A DNA stretch of 64,000 bases. Origin: Microbacterium sediminis. Lineage in GTDB: Bacteria > Actinomycetota > Actinomycetes > Actinomycetales > Microbacteriaceae. A program made the translations under genes and the position numbers. A model generated the notes under the pieces. That model saw only the letters and a program-made list of their open reading frames with translations. It ran no database searches and was not told where the DNA came from. The stretch is taken from contig NZ_CP038256.1 of assembly GCF_004564075.1 (NCBI RefSeq), positions 2,728,001 to 2,792,000 on the forward strand. The letters are read 5' to 3'. Each line of letters starts with the position of its first letter. Positions within the stretch are counted from its first letter, which is position 1. This document shows, in pieces, positions 53,563 to 61,970 of the stretch.

Positions 53563-54849
53563 CTAAGCCGGAGGATCGTCCGGATCGCCCACCTGATCGA
53601 TCGTGTCGGTGCGGATGTGCTCCGGATCGGGAAGCCGGGTGAAGAACCGATACCCGAGGAGCGAGACGACGATGCCGGCCCCGCCGCCGATCAGCAGCGG
53701 CATGGTGAGCCCGCCCCGGGCGAGGAGCCCGCCGATCAGCGAGCCCAGCGGCATCGCCCCCCACAGCAGCGTGCGCCACGTGCCGTGCACGCGGCCAAGC
53801 AGGTGACCGGGGATGAGCGACTGCCGCAGCGACATGATGTGCACGTTCCACACCGTGGTCGAGCCCCAGGCGATCGCCATGGCCACCGCGGCGAAGACGA
53901 TGTTCGGGAACAGCCCCATGGCGAACCAGCACAGCAGGCCGAGCAGGTTGATCGCCGCGAGCAGCGGGCCGGTGCGGAACCGCCGTTGCAGGGGAGCGGC
54001 GACCACCGAGCCCAGGAAGGCGCCGGCCGCGCCGACGAGCAGGAACGACCCGTACCAGGGCTCCGGCACGCGCAGCTCATCGAGCACGTAGAGAACGAAC
54101 GTCGACATCACCGTCGCGTGGCAGACGCCGATGACGACCGACAGCAGCCACAGCGGCCAGAGCACGCGGTGCCGCCGGATGAAGCGGTAGCCGCTCGTGA
54201 GATCGCGGCGCCACGACCCGCGTACCCCCGGCTCCGTCGCTGCGGCGCGGTGCGCCCCCGCGGCGGCCGCGGGCAGCAGGAACGCCAGCAGCGCCGCGAG
54301 CACGTAGGCGCCGGCGCCCGTCACGAGCGGCACGAGCACCGACAGCGCGAGCAGCCACGACGTGATCGGTCCCGACAGGAACTGCTGGATGACGATCTCG
54401 GTGCCCTCGATGCGCGAGTTGGCGCGCGAGAGGTCGCGTCGGGGGAGGATCGCCGGAGGGATCGCCCGCACGGCCCCGTCGTAGAGGATCTCGAGCGTGG
54501 CGTACACGAGCGTGACGCCCAGCAGCAGCCAGATGGTGAGCGTCCCGGTGGCGGCCAGCACGGAGAGCGTGACGGCCACGGCGGCACGGAGTGCGCCCGC
54601 GAACGACATCGCCCGGCGCCGGTCGACACGGTCGAGCACGACGCCGAGCGGGATCGCGAAGAACAGCCACGGCAGATTCGACGCGATCGCGATGCCTGAG
54701 ACGAGCAGCGGGTCGTCGGTCAGGCGCGCCGCCAGCAGCGGGAACGCGGTGCGGGCGATGCCGTCGGCGAGCGACGCACTGACGTTGGCGGTGAGAAGGG
54801 TGCGGAACGCCGGCCCCAGGGGGCCACGCGCCGGTCGATCCTTCGTCAC
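53563..54849 (-). CDS. MFS transporter
   Basis: A 428-aa major facilitator superfamily protein with about 12 helices. The motif between helices 2 and 3 reads PLGVVLDRVDRRRAM, the family signature for proton-coupled export. The layout resembles EntS-like/MFS_3 exporters. GTG 54849 follows TAGCCT by six bases (leaderless). The C-terminus has a short acidic tail (DTIDQVGDPDDPPA). The substrate cannot be told; a drug or siderophore is usual for the group. Confidence 0.88.
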   Translation of the reverse strand: MTKDRPARGPLGPAFRTLLTANVSASLADGIARTAFPLLAARLTDDPLLVSGIAIASNLPWLFFAIPLGVVLDRVDRRRAMSFAGALRAAVAVTLSVLAATGTLTIWLLLGVTLVYATLEILYDGAVRAIPPAILPRRDLSRANSRIEGTEIVIQQFLSGPITSWLLALSVLVPLVTGAGAYVLAALLAFLLPAAAAGAHRAAATEPGVRGSWRRDLTSGYRFIRRHRVLWPLWLLSVVIGVCHATVMSTFVLYVLDELRVPEPWYGSFLLVGAAGAFLGSVVAAPLQRRFRTGPLLAAINLLGLLCWFAMGLFPNIVFAAVAMAIAWGSTTVWNVHIMSLRQSLIPGHLLGRVHGTWRTLLWGAMPLGSLIGGLLARGGLTMPLLIGGGAGIVVSLLGYRFFTRLPDPEHIRTDTIDQVGDPDDPPA

Positions 54850-54887
54850 CTCACAAGGCTACGGGGCGCCGCGCGTCGCCCCCGCCG

Positions 54888-55709
54888 TCAGGCGGACGCG
54901 CGCTTCGCCGCGAACCACGCGTTCGAGGGCCGCAGCCAGAGCAGCACGATGCCGAGCACGCTCAGCAGCAACCCGAACAGGGCGTTCGTCTGGCCGTTGC
55001 CGATGCTCGCCAGACCGCTGACCGCGTTCAACGCGAACATCACCGTCAGCGCGATGCGCGCCCATCCCCGGCCCTGCCACGTGAAGATGGCGAACACCAC
55101 GAGGCCGATGATCGTCAGGATGGGGATGATCAGGTATCCCGCGAGGTAACCACCGTCGACGTCGTAGCGCGCGAGGAGCGACAGCGCAGCGATCAGCCCG
55201 ATGGCGCCCAGGGCGGCGATCACCCACGCCAGGACGCAGGCGCTCACGACGAAGCGGGGGCGCGTGGCGCCGGCGGGCGGGGTGGCGCCGTAGGGCTGCG
55301 CGGGGTACGCAGCGCCGGGGTAGGCGGCGCCGGGGTACGGCTGCTGGCCCGGCGCGGCGCCCGGGTATCCGTTGCCGGCCGGGTATCCGTTGGCGGCCGG
55401 CGGCGCGGGGTAGGCGCCCTGGGCGGGCTGCGCTCCCGGGTAAGCCTGCGGAGCGGCGGGCGGCACCGGCGGCGGGACCGGCGATGCGCTCGGCCCGGAC
55501 GACGGGGCCGGTGCGGACGTCTGCGGGGCATCGGGCGCGGCGGGCTGCGACGCGTCCGATGCAGAGGTCGGCGGCGCCGGCGGCACGATCGGCGGGTTCT
55601 GGTCGGCCGATGCCGCGGACGCGCCGGGGATGGCGTCGAACGCCGAGTCGACGACGGGGTCGGGCGTCGGGATCGAGTCGGGCTGCTCTTCGCGGTTCTG
55701 ATCGCTCAT
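54888..55709 (-). CDS. proline/alanine-rich tetraspan membrane protein
   Basis: A 273-aa protein of unknown function. Residues 1-150 are disordered Pro/Ala/Ser/Tyr sequence with GYPAGNGYPGAAPGQQPYPG-type repeats. Four helices follow: VVSACVLAWVIAALGAIGL, LAGYLIIPILTIIGLVVFAI, IALTVMFALNAVSGLASIG and LFGLLLSVLGIVLLWL. TAGGCT on the reverse strand is seven bases before the ATG (leaderless). It resembles the protein at 16810-18000 in its low-complexity tail but has a different membrane part. Confidence 0.75.
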   Translation of the reverse strand: MSDQNREEQPDSIPTPDPVVDSAFDAIPGASAASADQNPPIVPPAPPTSASDASQPAAPDAPQTSAPAPSSGPSASPVPPPVPPAAPQAYPGAQPAQGAYPAPPAANGYPAGNGYPGAAPGQQPYPGAAYPGAAYPAQPYGATPPAGATRPRFVVSACVLAWVIAALGAIGLIAALSLLARYDVDGGYLAGYLIIPILTIIGLVVFAIFTWQGRGWARIALTVMFALNAVSGLASIGNGQTNALFGLLLSVLGIVLLWLRPSNAWFAAKRASA

Positions 55710-55787
55710 ACCGGCGAGCCTAGGGCCGACGCGCCGCGACGGCGAGGGGTATCACTGCCCATCGACGCGCGGCGACCACGGGAGGAC

Positions 55788-56759
55788 TTACTCCCCGTAC
55801 GACTCCTCGCCGATCTCGGAGAGGATGCGGTTGAGGTCCTGGATCGACGCGAAATCGATCGTGACCTGGCCTTTTCGCGCGCCCAGATTGATCTTCACAC
55901 GGGTGTTCAGGCGATCGCCCAGTCGCGTCGCCACCTCATCGAGATAGGCCCGGCGCGCGCCGGCCTTGGGCTTGACCTTGGCGGGGGAGGACTCGCCCAC
56001 GGCGGCGATCGTCTTGGCGGCGGCCTCGGCGGCACGCACCGAGAGGTCCTCGTTGACGATCTTGTCGGCCAGGCGCTGCATCGCGTCGACATCGTCGAGC
56101 GAGAGGATCGCACGGGCGTGGCCGGCGCTCAGCACCCCGGCGGCGACGCGCTGCTGGACGGGGACGGGAAGGCGGAGCAGGCGGATCGTGTTGCTGATCT
56201 GCGGGCGCGATCGTCCGATCCGCTTGGCGAGCTCGTCCTGCGTGATGCCGAAGTCATCGAGCAGCTGCTGGTAGGCCGAGGCCTCCTCGAGCGGGTTCAG
56301 CTGCGAGCGGTGCAGGTTCTCGAGGAGGGCGTCGCGCAGCAGATCCTCGTCCTGGGTGTCGCGGACGATCGCGGGGATCTCCGTGAGCCCGGCCTCGCGC
56401 GAGGCGCGCGTGCGGCGCTCGCCCATGATCAGCTCGAAGGTGCCGTCGCCCTTGTCGCGGACGACGACGGGCTGCAGCACGCCGAACTCGCGCACGCTGT
56501 GCACGAGCTCCGCGAGGTCGTCGGGATCGAAGTTCGTGCGGGGCTGACGCGGGTTGGGGACGATCGCGTGCGGGTCGATGTGCACGAGGCGCGCGCCCGG
56601 CACCGCGACGAGCTCCTCCGCGGCCGCGACGGGCGCGGTCTCCTCTGCCTTCTTCTTCGACGCGCCTGGGAAGAACACGTCGACGGGACGGGTGTCCGTC
56701 GACTCCGAAGTGGGGATGAGCGCGCCGATACCGCGCCCCAGACCCGTTCGCTTTGCCAT
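55788..56759 (-). CDS. parB: chromosome partitioning protein ParB
   Basis: A 323-aa parS-binding CTPase. The N-terminal region has LVHIDPHAIVPNPRQPRTNFD and the CTP box IMGERRTRASREAGL. The helix-turn-helix ITQDELAKRIGRSRPQISNTIRLLRLP recognises parS. The C-terminal dimer domain ends KGQVTIDFASIQDLNRILSEI. ATG 56759 shares a base with the parA stop (TGATG). It loads on the parS cluster right next to the operon and organises the origin region. Confidence 0.97.
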   Translation of the reverse strand: MAKRTGLGRGIGALIPTSESTDTRPVDVFFPGASKKKAEETAPVAAAEELVAVPGARLVHIDPHAIVPNPRQPRTNFDPDDLAELVHSVREFGVLQPVVVRDKGDGTFELIMGERRTRASREAGLTEIPAIVRDTQDEDLLRDALLENLHRSQLNPLEEASAYQQLLDDFGITQDELAKRIGRSRPQISNTIRLLRLPVPVQQRVAAGVLSAGHARAILSLDDVDAMQRLADKIVNEDLSVRAAEAAAKTIAAVGESSPAKVKPKAGARRAYLDEVATRLGDRLNTRVKINLGARKGQVTIDFASIQDLNRILSEIGEESYGE

Positions 56760-57694
56760 CAGGCCTTCTCCTCTTCGCTGTTCTTCGCTCCGCGCGACAC
56801 GATCTCCACCGCGGCCTCACGGTAGGCCACGGCCCCGGCGGAACCGCCATCGTATGTGATCACGGTCTGCCCGAAGCTCGGCGCCTCCGACACGCGGACC
56901 GAGCGCGGGATGACCGTCTTGAGCACCTCGTTTGGGAAGTGCGACCGCACCTCGTCACCGACCTGCTGCGACAGTCGCGTGCGCTGATCGAACATCGTCA
57001 GGAGGATCGTCGACACGTGGATCCGCGGATTCAGGTGCTTCTGGATCATCTTGATGTTGCCGAGCAGCTGGCTCAGGCCCTCGAGGGCGTAGTACTCCGC
57101 CTGGATGGGCAGGAACACCTCGTCGGCGGCGGTGAACGCATTGATCGTGAGGAGCCCGAGCGAGGGCGGGCAGTCGATCAGGATGAAGTCGAACGCGTGC
57201 TCCTGCTCCGCGAGGAACGTGTCCAGCGCGGTCTTCAGGCGGTGCTCGCGGGCAACCTGCGAGACGAGCTCGATCTCGGCGCCCGCCAGGTGGATCGTGC
57301 TCGGGGCGCAGAACAGGTTCTCGCTCTCCGGGCTCGGCTGGATCACGTCGGCGATCGGGAAGTCGTCGATCAGCACGTCGTAGATGCTCGGAACGTCGGC
57401 CGAGTGCGGCACGCCGAGGGCGGTGGAGGCGTTCCCCTGCGGGTCGAGATCGATGACCAGCACGCGACCGCCGAGCTCCGCGATCGCGGCGGCGATGTTC
57501 ACCGTGGTCGTGGTCTTCCCCACGCCACCCTTCTGGTTCGACACCGTCATCACGCGGGTCTGTCCCGTGAACGTGACCTTCGCCTCGGCCAGACGGCGCT
57601 TGCGGGCGCTCAGATCCGCGAGTTCGCGGGCGAGAGGGGTGTCATCGGGAAGCGAGAAGGTGCTCTCGTTCTCGGACTGTTTCACGTGAAACAC
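56759..57694 (-). CDS. parA: chromosome partitioning ATPase ParA
   Basis: A 311-aa deviant Walker ATPase. About 50 residues precede VMTVSNQKGGVGKTTTTVNIAA (signature Lys in KGGVGKT). Switch regions VLVIDLDPQGNASTALG and FILIDCPPSLGLLTINA follow. It moves ParB-parS complexes over the nucleoid. GTG 57694 gives an N-terminus MFHVKQ that is encoded by a perfect parS site, so ParB bound there would sit on the start codon. An internal start near KVTFTGQTRVM is possible. Confidence 0.95.
   Translation of the reverse strand: MFHVKQSENESTFSLPDDTPLARELADLSARKRRLAEAKVTFTGQTRVMTVSNQKGGVGKTTTTVNIAAAIAELGGRVLVIDLDPQGNASTALGVPHSADVPSIYDVLIDDFPIADVIQPSPESENLFCAPSTIHLAGAEIELVSQVAREHRLKTALDTFLAEQEHAFDFILIDCPPSLGLLTINAFTAADEVFLPIQAEYYALEGLSQLLGNIKMIQKHLNPRIHVSTILLTMFDQRTRLSQQVGDEVRSHFPNEVLKTVIPRSVRVSEAPSFGQTVITYDGGSAGAVAYREAAVEIVSRGAKNSEEEKA
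57678..57693. other. parS site 1 (perfect, over the parA start)
   Basis: TGTTTCACGTGAAACA, the exact consensus. It covers the first codons of parA. Confidence 0.95.
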
Positions 57695-57779
57695 ACTCTT
57701 TCGCTTCGCGGGCGTCGGGCTGTGTCCACTCTAACCCGGCACGCCGACAACACTCCGGGGCACCGCGCTTCCCTGTGGA

Positions 57780-57795
57780 TGTTTCACGTGAAACA
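57780..57795. other. parS site 2 (perfect)
   Basis: TGTTTCACGTGAAACA, exact consensus, 102 bp from site 1. Confidence 0.95.
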
Positions 57796-58189
57796 TCGGG
57801 TAGGTCTGCGCGTTGCCCGGTCGAGCGGAGCCGTGGCCGCTGACCGACGTGACGCCGCCGCTGCTTCCCGAGGCCGGACGCGCACGCGTGCGGCCGGAGC
57901 GACGCGGCGGTGCCTGTCGTGTGGTGCCGCACCCGTGTGCGAGGTCCGACTCCGCTCCGCTTCTGCGGGGCCCGTTCCACGCGCCTCTGCCCGCGATGAC
58001 CCGCGCTGAGCGAGTGAGCGCCATGCGACGACTCTCCTGGACGATGGGCCCCAACTCAGCGCGCGACGCCGAGACGAGCGTCCGCCAACCGGCCACGTGC
58101 ATCGCGAAGGCCAGAGGCGGGGGATCCGACGCAGGCGCGGAGTCGCAAGGGCAGGTCGCCCCATGCTTCCACCGGTCGCTCAGTCCCGA

Positions 58190-58205
58190 TGTTTCACGTG
58201 AAACG
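58190..58205. other. parS site 3 (one mismatch)
   Basis: TGTTTCACGTGAAACG; only the last base differs from consensus. It is 410 bp from site 2. Confidence 0.92.
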
Positions 58206-59007
58206 TTGAGGTCCCTCTGCGCCCGCTGCACTTGGCGGCGCCAGTGTGATCCATTGCTCGTCACCCCGGACCCCCAGGCGTCGATTCGTGGCAGGGATCC
58301 CCTCGTTCTTCGTCGACCCGCCCGTACGAAACACCTCCACATCGCGCGCGCGAGAAGCCCGAGCACGGAGGCGGCCTTCACCACAGCGCCGAGCCGGAGC
58401 CCCCGGGACTCCGGCGCCACCACCAGTGAAGCCCTTCTCGGCGCGGTGCCCCTTGAGAACGACGAAGGTCATCGCGAGCACGCGCCCTCCCGTATCGAAC
58501 ACACCGAACCCTCGCCGCTCAGGTCCGAAGAGGATGGTTGATGCGGTCAGCCGCTCCTGTCGTGCCGCTCCGCCACCCGAGTCGCGCGCCACGACCGCCC
58601 TCCGGTCCGACTCCTCGATCTGTCGCACGTCCCGTCGTGAAAGGGCGCGTCCACCCAGCTCCGAAAGCGCATCGACGCCCGCCGTTGTGCGGTCAGCTGC
58701 GCGCCCGTGGAGTGCGCCACCACGACCCTGCCGTCCCTCTCGAGGGACGCTCGACGAGGATCATCGCTCGGCCGCACATCCTGTCCGCACCCGATCCCAC
58801 CAGTCTGGCGGCGTGGCGGCGTCCGAGCGGTCGGGGATTCGCCGCGCGCCTGGGGGAGTGGCACATCCGCTCATCGATTGGAGGGTCGGCTGCAGCGGGT
58901 ACCTTCATCTCCGCGGCTGCACCGCTCCGTTCAGGGATCGATGCGGTTGGCACCTCAGAGGTGGCCCCATCCGGTCGGAGCCGGCGCCCGCGATTGCGTC
59001 GATCCGA

Positions 59008-59023
59008 CGTTTCACGTGAAACA
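59008..59023. other. parS site 4 (one mismatch)
   Basis: CGTTTCACGTGAAACA; only the first base differs. It is exactly 818 bp from site 3. Confidence 0.92.
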
Positions 59024-59825
59024 TCCCGCCTCCTCTTCAGAAGTGGCAGGACAGCGGTTCCCGATTGTCCCCCCAGGCACCGTGGATGACGCGACCACCG
59101 CAACGACACGTGAAGGTGTCCCGGCACGGGCAGGGGGCGCGGCGTCCGCTTACGACTCCGTCATGATCGCTCGGGTCACGCAAGAGCCCGACGGCGCAGA
59201 TCGCCGACTCCGACTGCCCACAATCCACAGTGTGCCCGGCACGGGCGACCCCGCCGGTGACGCGATTGCCGAACCGAGGCTCGCATCGCCGCAGCCGATG
59301 CAATCACCCCAAGCCCTCGTGCTGCGTTCCCGGCGCGAACCGCACGCTCACGCCGTCGACGCATGCGGGAGCATCCGACGCCGGACACGTCTACCGCAAC
59401 CGGCTCAGCGGACACCCTCTCCGGACACCCGGTTCGAGCTGCCGCGCTGACAGGTCAGGTGAGACGTCACTCGGCGGCACGATCCCGCTGCATGGGCGAA
59501 GCCGCGACCCGCTCGACGAGCGATGGCGGACGCGACTCCAGCAGCAGGTGTGTGGTCGCCCCCGAAACGGCACAAGGGGCGTGCCGCCACCGCTTCGGTT
59601 ACCGGATCGCGGCGGGGTCCATCTTCCTGTCCATCCGTAAGGCTCCGCCCGACCCGTCTCCGTTCACTTCGCTCAGTCGACGAGCGGAACTCCGAGCTCC
59701 CGCGTCCCACACGGCGGCGCCCTGTTTCACGTTCGCTTCGCTCAGTCGACGAGCGGAACCGGGAGCGCCCGCCGCGCGGCTTGGCATGAGCCGGGGGACT
59801 ACCTGTCGGCCGACACCGTGGGGGA

Positions 59826-59841
59826 TGTTTCACGTGAAACA
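59826..59841. other. parS site 5 (perfect, heads tandem module 1)
   Basis: TGTTTCACGTGAAACA, exact consensus; again exactly 818 bp from the previous site. Confidence 0.95.
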
Positions 59842-60109
59842 TCGCGGGCGAAGAAGGGCGCCGGCGGAACCGGCGAGCGGTGTAGGCCGCGTGGCCGGAC
59901 CGGAGAGCATGCAAATACCCGATGGTCATTGAAAGAGGAGCCGACCGATCGGTCACAGCCGGCGACCGAAAGTCTCGACTACGCCCTTCGGGCTCCGCTC
60001 GACCCGTCTCCGTTCGCTTCGCTCAGTCGACGAGCGGAGCCGCGGACCCCCGTCTCATGGATTGGGCCATGCAGCCGTGGGACTGCCTCTCGGCCGAGCC
60101 AGCGGGGGA

Positions 60110-60125
60110 TGTTTCACGTGAAACG
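60110..60125. other. parS site 6 (one mismatch, heads tandem module 2)
   Basis: TGTTTCACGTGAAACG, 284 bp from site 5. Confidence 0.92.
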
Positions 60126-60386
60126 TCGCCAGGGAGAGGGCGTCGGCGGCGAAACGGCGAGCGGAGTAGGTGCGTGGTCCGGACGGGAGAGCGTTCAACT
60201 ACCGGATCGTCACTGAAAAAGGAGCGACCGATCTGTCACAGCCGGCGACCGAAGGTCTCGACTCCGCCCTTCGGGCTCCGCTCGACCCCTCTCCGTTCGC
60301 TTCGCTCAGTCGACAAGCGGAACCGGGAGCGCCCGTCTCATTGCTTCGGCGTCCTCTCTTGCCTGTTGGCTGACGCGCCGGTGGTC

Positions 60387-60402
60387 TGTTCCACGTGAAC
60401 GC
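60387..60402. other. decayed parS at the head of tandem module 3
   Basis: TGTTCCACGTGAACGC keeps the CCACGTGA core but has arm changes. It is 277 bp from site 6, in the place where the module pattern predicts a parS. Confidence 0.6.
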
Positions 60403-60645
60403 CAAGCGGACCACAACGACTCCCAAGAGCCCGTCCGAACCGACGCGGGGGAGGGGATCACCTGCCGCTCCTGGCCGGGAAAGGTCTCGGCTCCGCCCTT
60501 CGGGCTGCGCTCGACCCGTCTCCGTTCGCTTCGCTCAGTCGACGAGCGGGAGCCGGGTCTGCCGTGCAGCCGCCTCGGCTCGGTCGGCCCGAGAGACTCC
60601 CACCTGCCGCGCAGCGGTCATGAGCCAAGGGGAACCGCGATGCGA

Positions 60646-60661
60646 CGTTTCACGTGAAACG
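60646..60661. other. parS site 7 (CGTTTC variant) at the rsmG end
   Basis: CGTTTCACGTGAAACG is a perfect palindrome with both outer bases changed from consensus. It lies 57 bp from the rsmG stop codon. Confidence 0.85.
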
Positions 60662-60717
60662 CCCGTCGGCCTCAGCCAGCGTCGAGCGCGCGGGGCGCAG
60701 CTGCGGTCACCGCCGGC

Positions 60718-61371
60718 TCAGGCCGCGCGGACGAGAGCGCGGACGACGCGCGTCTCCTCGGCCAGGACGCCCTCGCCAAGGACCTCCACACGCACGTCGG
60801 AGAGCTTGAACTTCCGCACCTGCTTGGCCGCCGCCTCGATCTCGGCCTCGGCATTGCGGCCCTTGAGCAGGATCAGCTCACCGCCGTCGCGCACCAGGGG
60901 AGCGGTCCAGGGAATGAGGGTGCGCAGCGCCGAGACGGCGCGCGCCGTCACCGCGTCGAGCAGCCCCTCCACGCCGGCCTCCTCCGCTCGGGCGCGATGC
61001 ACCGTCACGTTCGACAGGCCGAGCGACGACACCTGCTCCTCGAGCCACGCCACGCGGCGCTCCATCGGCTCGATGAGCTCCCATGTCACATCCGGTCGCG
61101 CGATCGCCAGCACGATGCCCGGCAGACCGGCACCGGAGCCGACGTCGCCGACGCGGCCGCCGGCGGGGAAGAGGGGAGCGGACACCGCGCAGTTCAGGAT
61201 GTGTCGCGTCCACAGCCGCGGCAGCTCCTGCGGCCCGATCAGCCCGCGCTCCTCGCCGTGCGCCACCAGGGCCGCCGCGTACGAGCGAGCGAAGTCGATG
61301 CGATCCCCGAACAGCGTCGCCGCGATCGCCGGTTCTGGCTCGACGGGGGAGACCTCGGGCGCTTCGCTCAT
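60718..61371 (-). CDS. rsmG: 16S rRNA (guanine-N7) methyltransferase
   Basis: A 217-aa SAM-dependent enzyme that methylates G527 (E. coli numbering) of 16S rRNA. SAM motif I is VGDVGSGAGLPGIVLAI, followed by ELIEPMERRVAWLEE. The catalytic region has TARAVSALRTL and LLKGRNAEAEI. Its length is normal. AAAGGATGG precedes ATG 61371. It sits in the standard origin-flank order after jag, 81 bp away. Confidence 0.95.
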   Translation of the reverse strand: MSEAPEVSPVEPEPAIAATLFGDRIDFARSYAAALVAHGEERGLIGPQELPRLWTRHILNCAVSAPLFPAGGRVGDVGSGAGLPGIVLAIARPDVTWELIEPMERRVAWLEEQVSSLGLSNVTVHRARAEEAGVEGLLDAVTARAVSALRTLIPWTAPLVRDGGELILLKGRNAEAEIEAAAKQVRKFKLSDVRVEVLGEGVLAEETRVVRALVRAA

Positions 61372-61452
61372 CGCGTGGCCATCCTTTCGACGCGTTGCGG
61401 TCGCGCCGGGATCCCCACGCGACCGTTCGGGTGCTCGATCAGCCGAGCCGGG

Positions 61453-61950
61453 TCAGCCGCGGCGGATCACCGTGTGGCGGTCGGCGCCCTCGCCGTACGA
61501 CTCCGACACGAGGCCGCGGGCGGCCACCACATCGTGGACGAGCTTGCGCTCGTACGACGACATCGCGGGCAGCGACGCCTGCGAGGCGCCCTCGTCCAGC
61601 TTGGCCACGGCCGCGTCGACGAGCTTCTCGAGCTGACGCTGGCGGGTCTCGCGCGATCCGCCGATGTCGAGGATCAGTCGCGAGAAGCGCCCGGTCTCGC
61701 TCTGCACCGCGAGGCGCGTGAGCTCCTGCAGCGCCTGCACCGTGTCGGGGTCCGCGAGGCGGTGCAGCGATTCGTCGTCCGACTCGACCGAGACGTAGGC
61801 ACGGCCGGCGCGCACGTCGAGGGTCAGGTCGCCCTCGATGTCGGCGATGTCGAGCAGGCCCTCGAGGAAGTCGGCGGCGATATCGCCCTCACGCTCGAGC
61901 TCAGCCTCGGTGGGCTCCTCGGTGTGGGTCGCGGGGGTGGTGTTCATCAT
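61453..61950 (-). CDS. jag: Jag/KhpB-type KH-R3H RNA-binding protein
   Basis: A 165-aa single-stranded nucleic-acid binding protein. An acidic N-terminus (THTEEPTEAELEREGD) precedes a KH-like domain (residues 30-95) and the R3H domain (RQRQLEKLVDAAVAKL, MSSYERKLVHDVVAARG). It lacks the Jag_N domain, as is usual in actinobacteria. Two ATGs are adjacent (61950 and 61947); AGAGGTAG favours the second by spacing. The gene lies 20 bp after yidC. Confidence 0.93.
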   Translation of the reverse strand: MMNTTPATHTEEPTEAELEREGDIAADFLEGLLDIADIEGDLTLDVRAGRAYVSVESDDESLHRLADPDTVQALQELTRLAVQSETGRFSRLILDIGGSRETRQRQLEKLVDAAVAKLDEGASQASLPAMSSYERKLVHDVVAARGLVSESYGEGADRHTVIRRG

Positions 61951-61970
61951 CTACCTCTGAAAAGTCCTGA

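Larger units (their letters stand above)
59650..60549. repeat. five copies of a CGACCCGTCTCCG...TCGACGAGCGG repeat
   Basis: Copies of about 38 bp lie at 59650-59687, 59730-59756 (truncated), 60000-60037, 60283-60320 and 60512-60549. All are in the same orientation, and the last three are preceded by CTCGACT/GGTCTCG...CCCTTCGGGCT. Together with parS they form modules of 284, 277 and 259 bp. The reverse complement of the same core makes up the tandem array at 8.8-9.36 kb. Confidence 0.85.
57695..60717. other. 3-kb gene-free parS region
   Basis: No convincing gene was found in this stretch. Open frames exist on both strands, but none has a ribosome site with a recognisable product, and parS sites fall inside all the longer ones, reading as MFHVKH or NVSRET. 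About 57796-59640 shows no repeats that I could see and no homology; from 59650 on it is made of tandem modules with parS and a shared repeat. Its likely role is the ParB loading platform beside oriC. Confidence 0.75.

Noticed and set aside
57731..59956. Several 140-260-codon frames in the parS region
   Set aside because: They occur on both strands in overlapping frames, include parS sites as MFHVKH or NVSRET, and have no recognisable domain or start signal.
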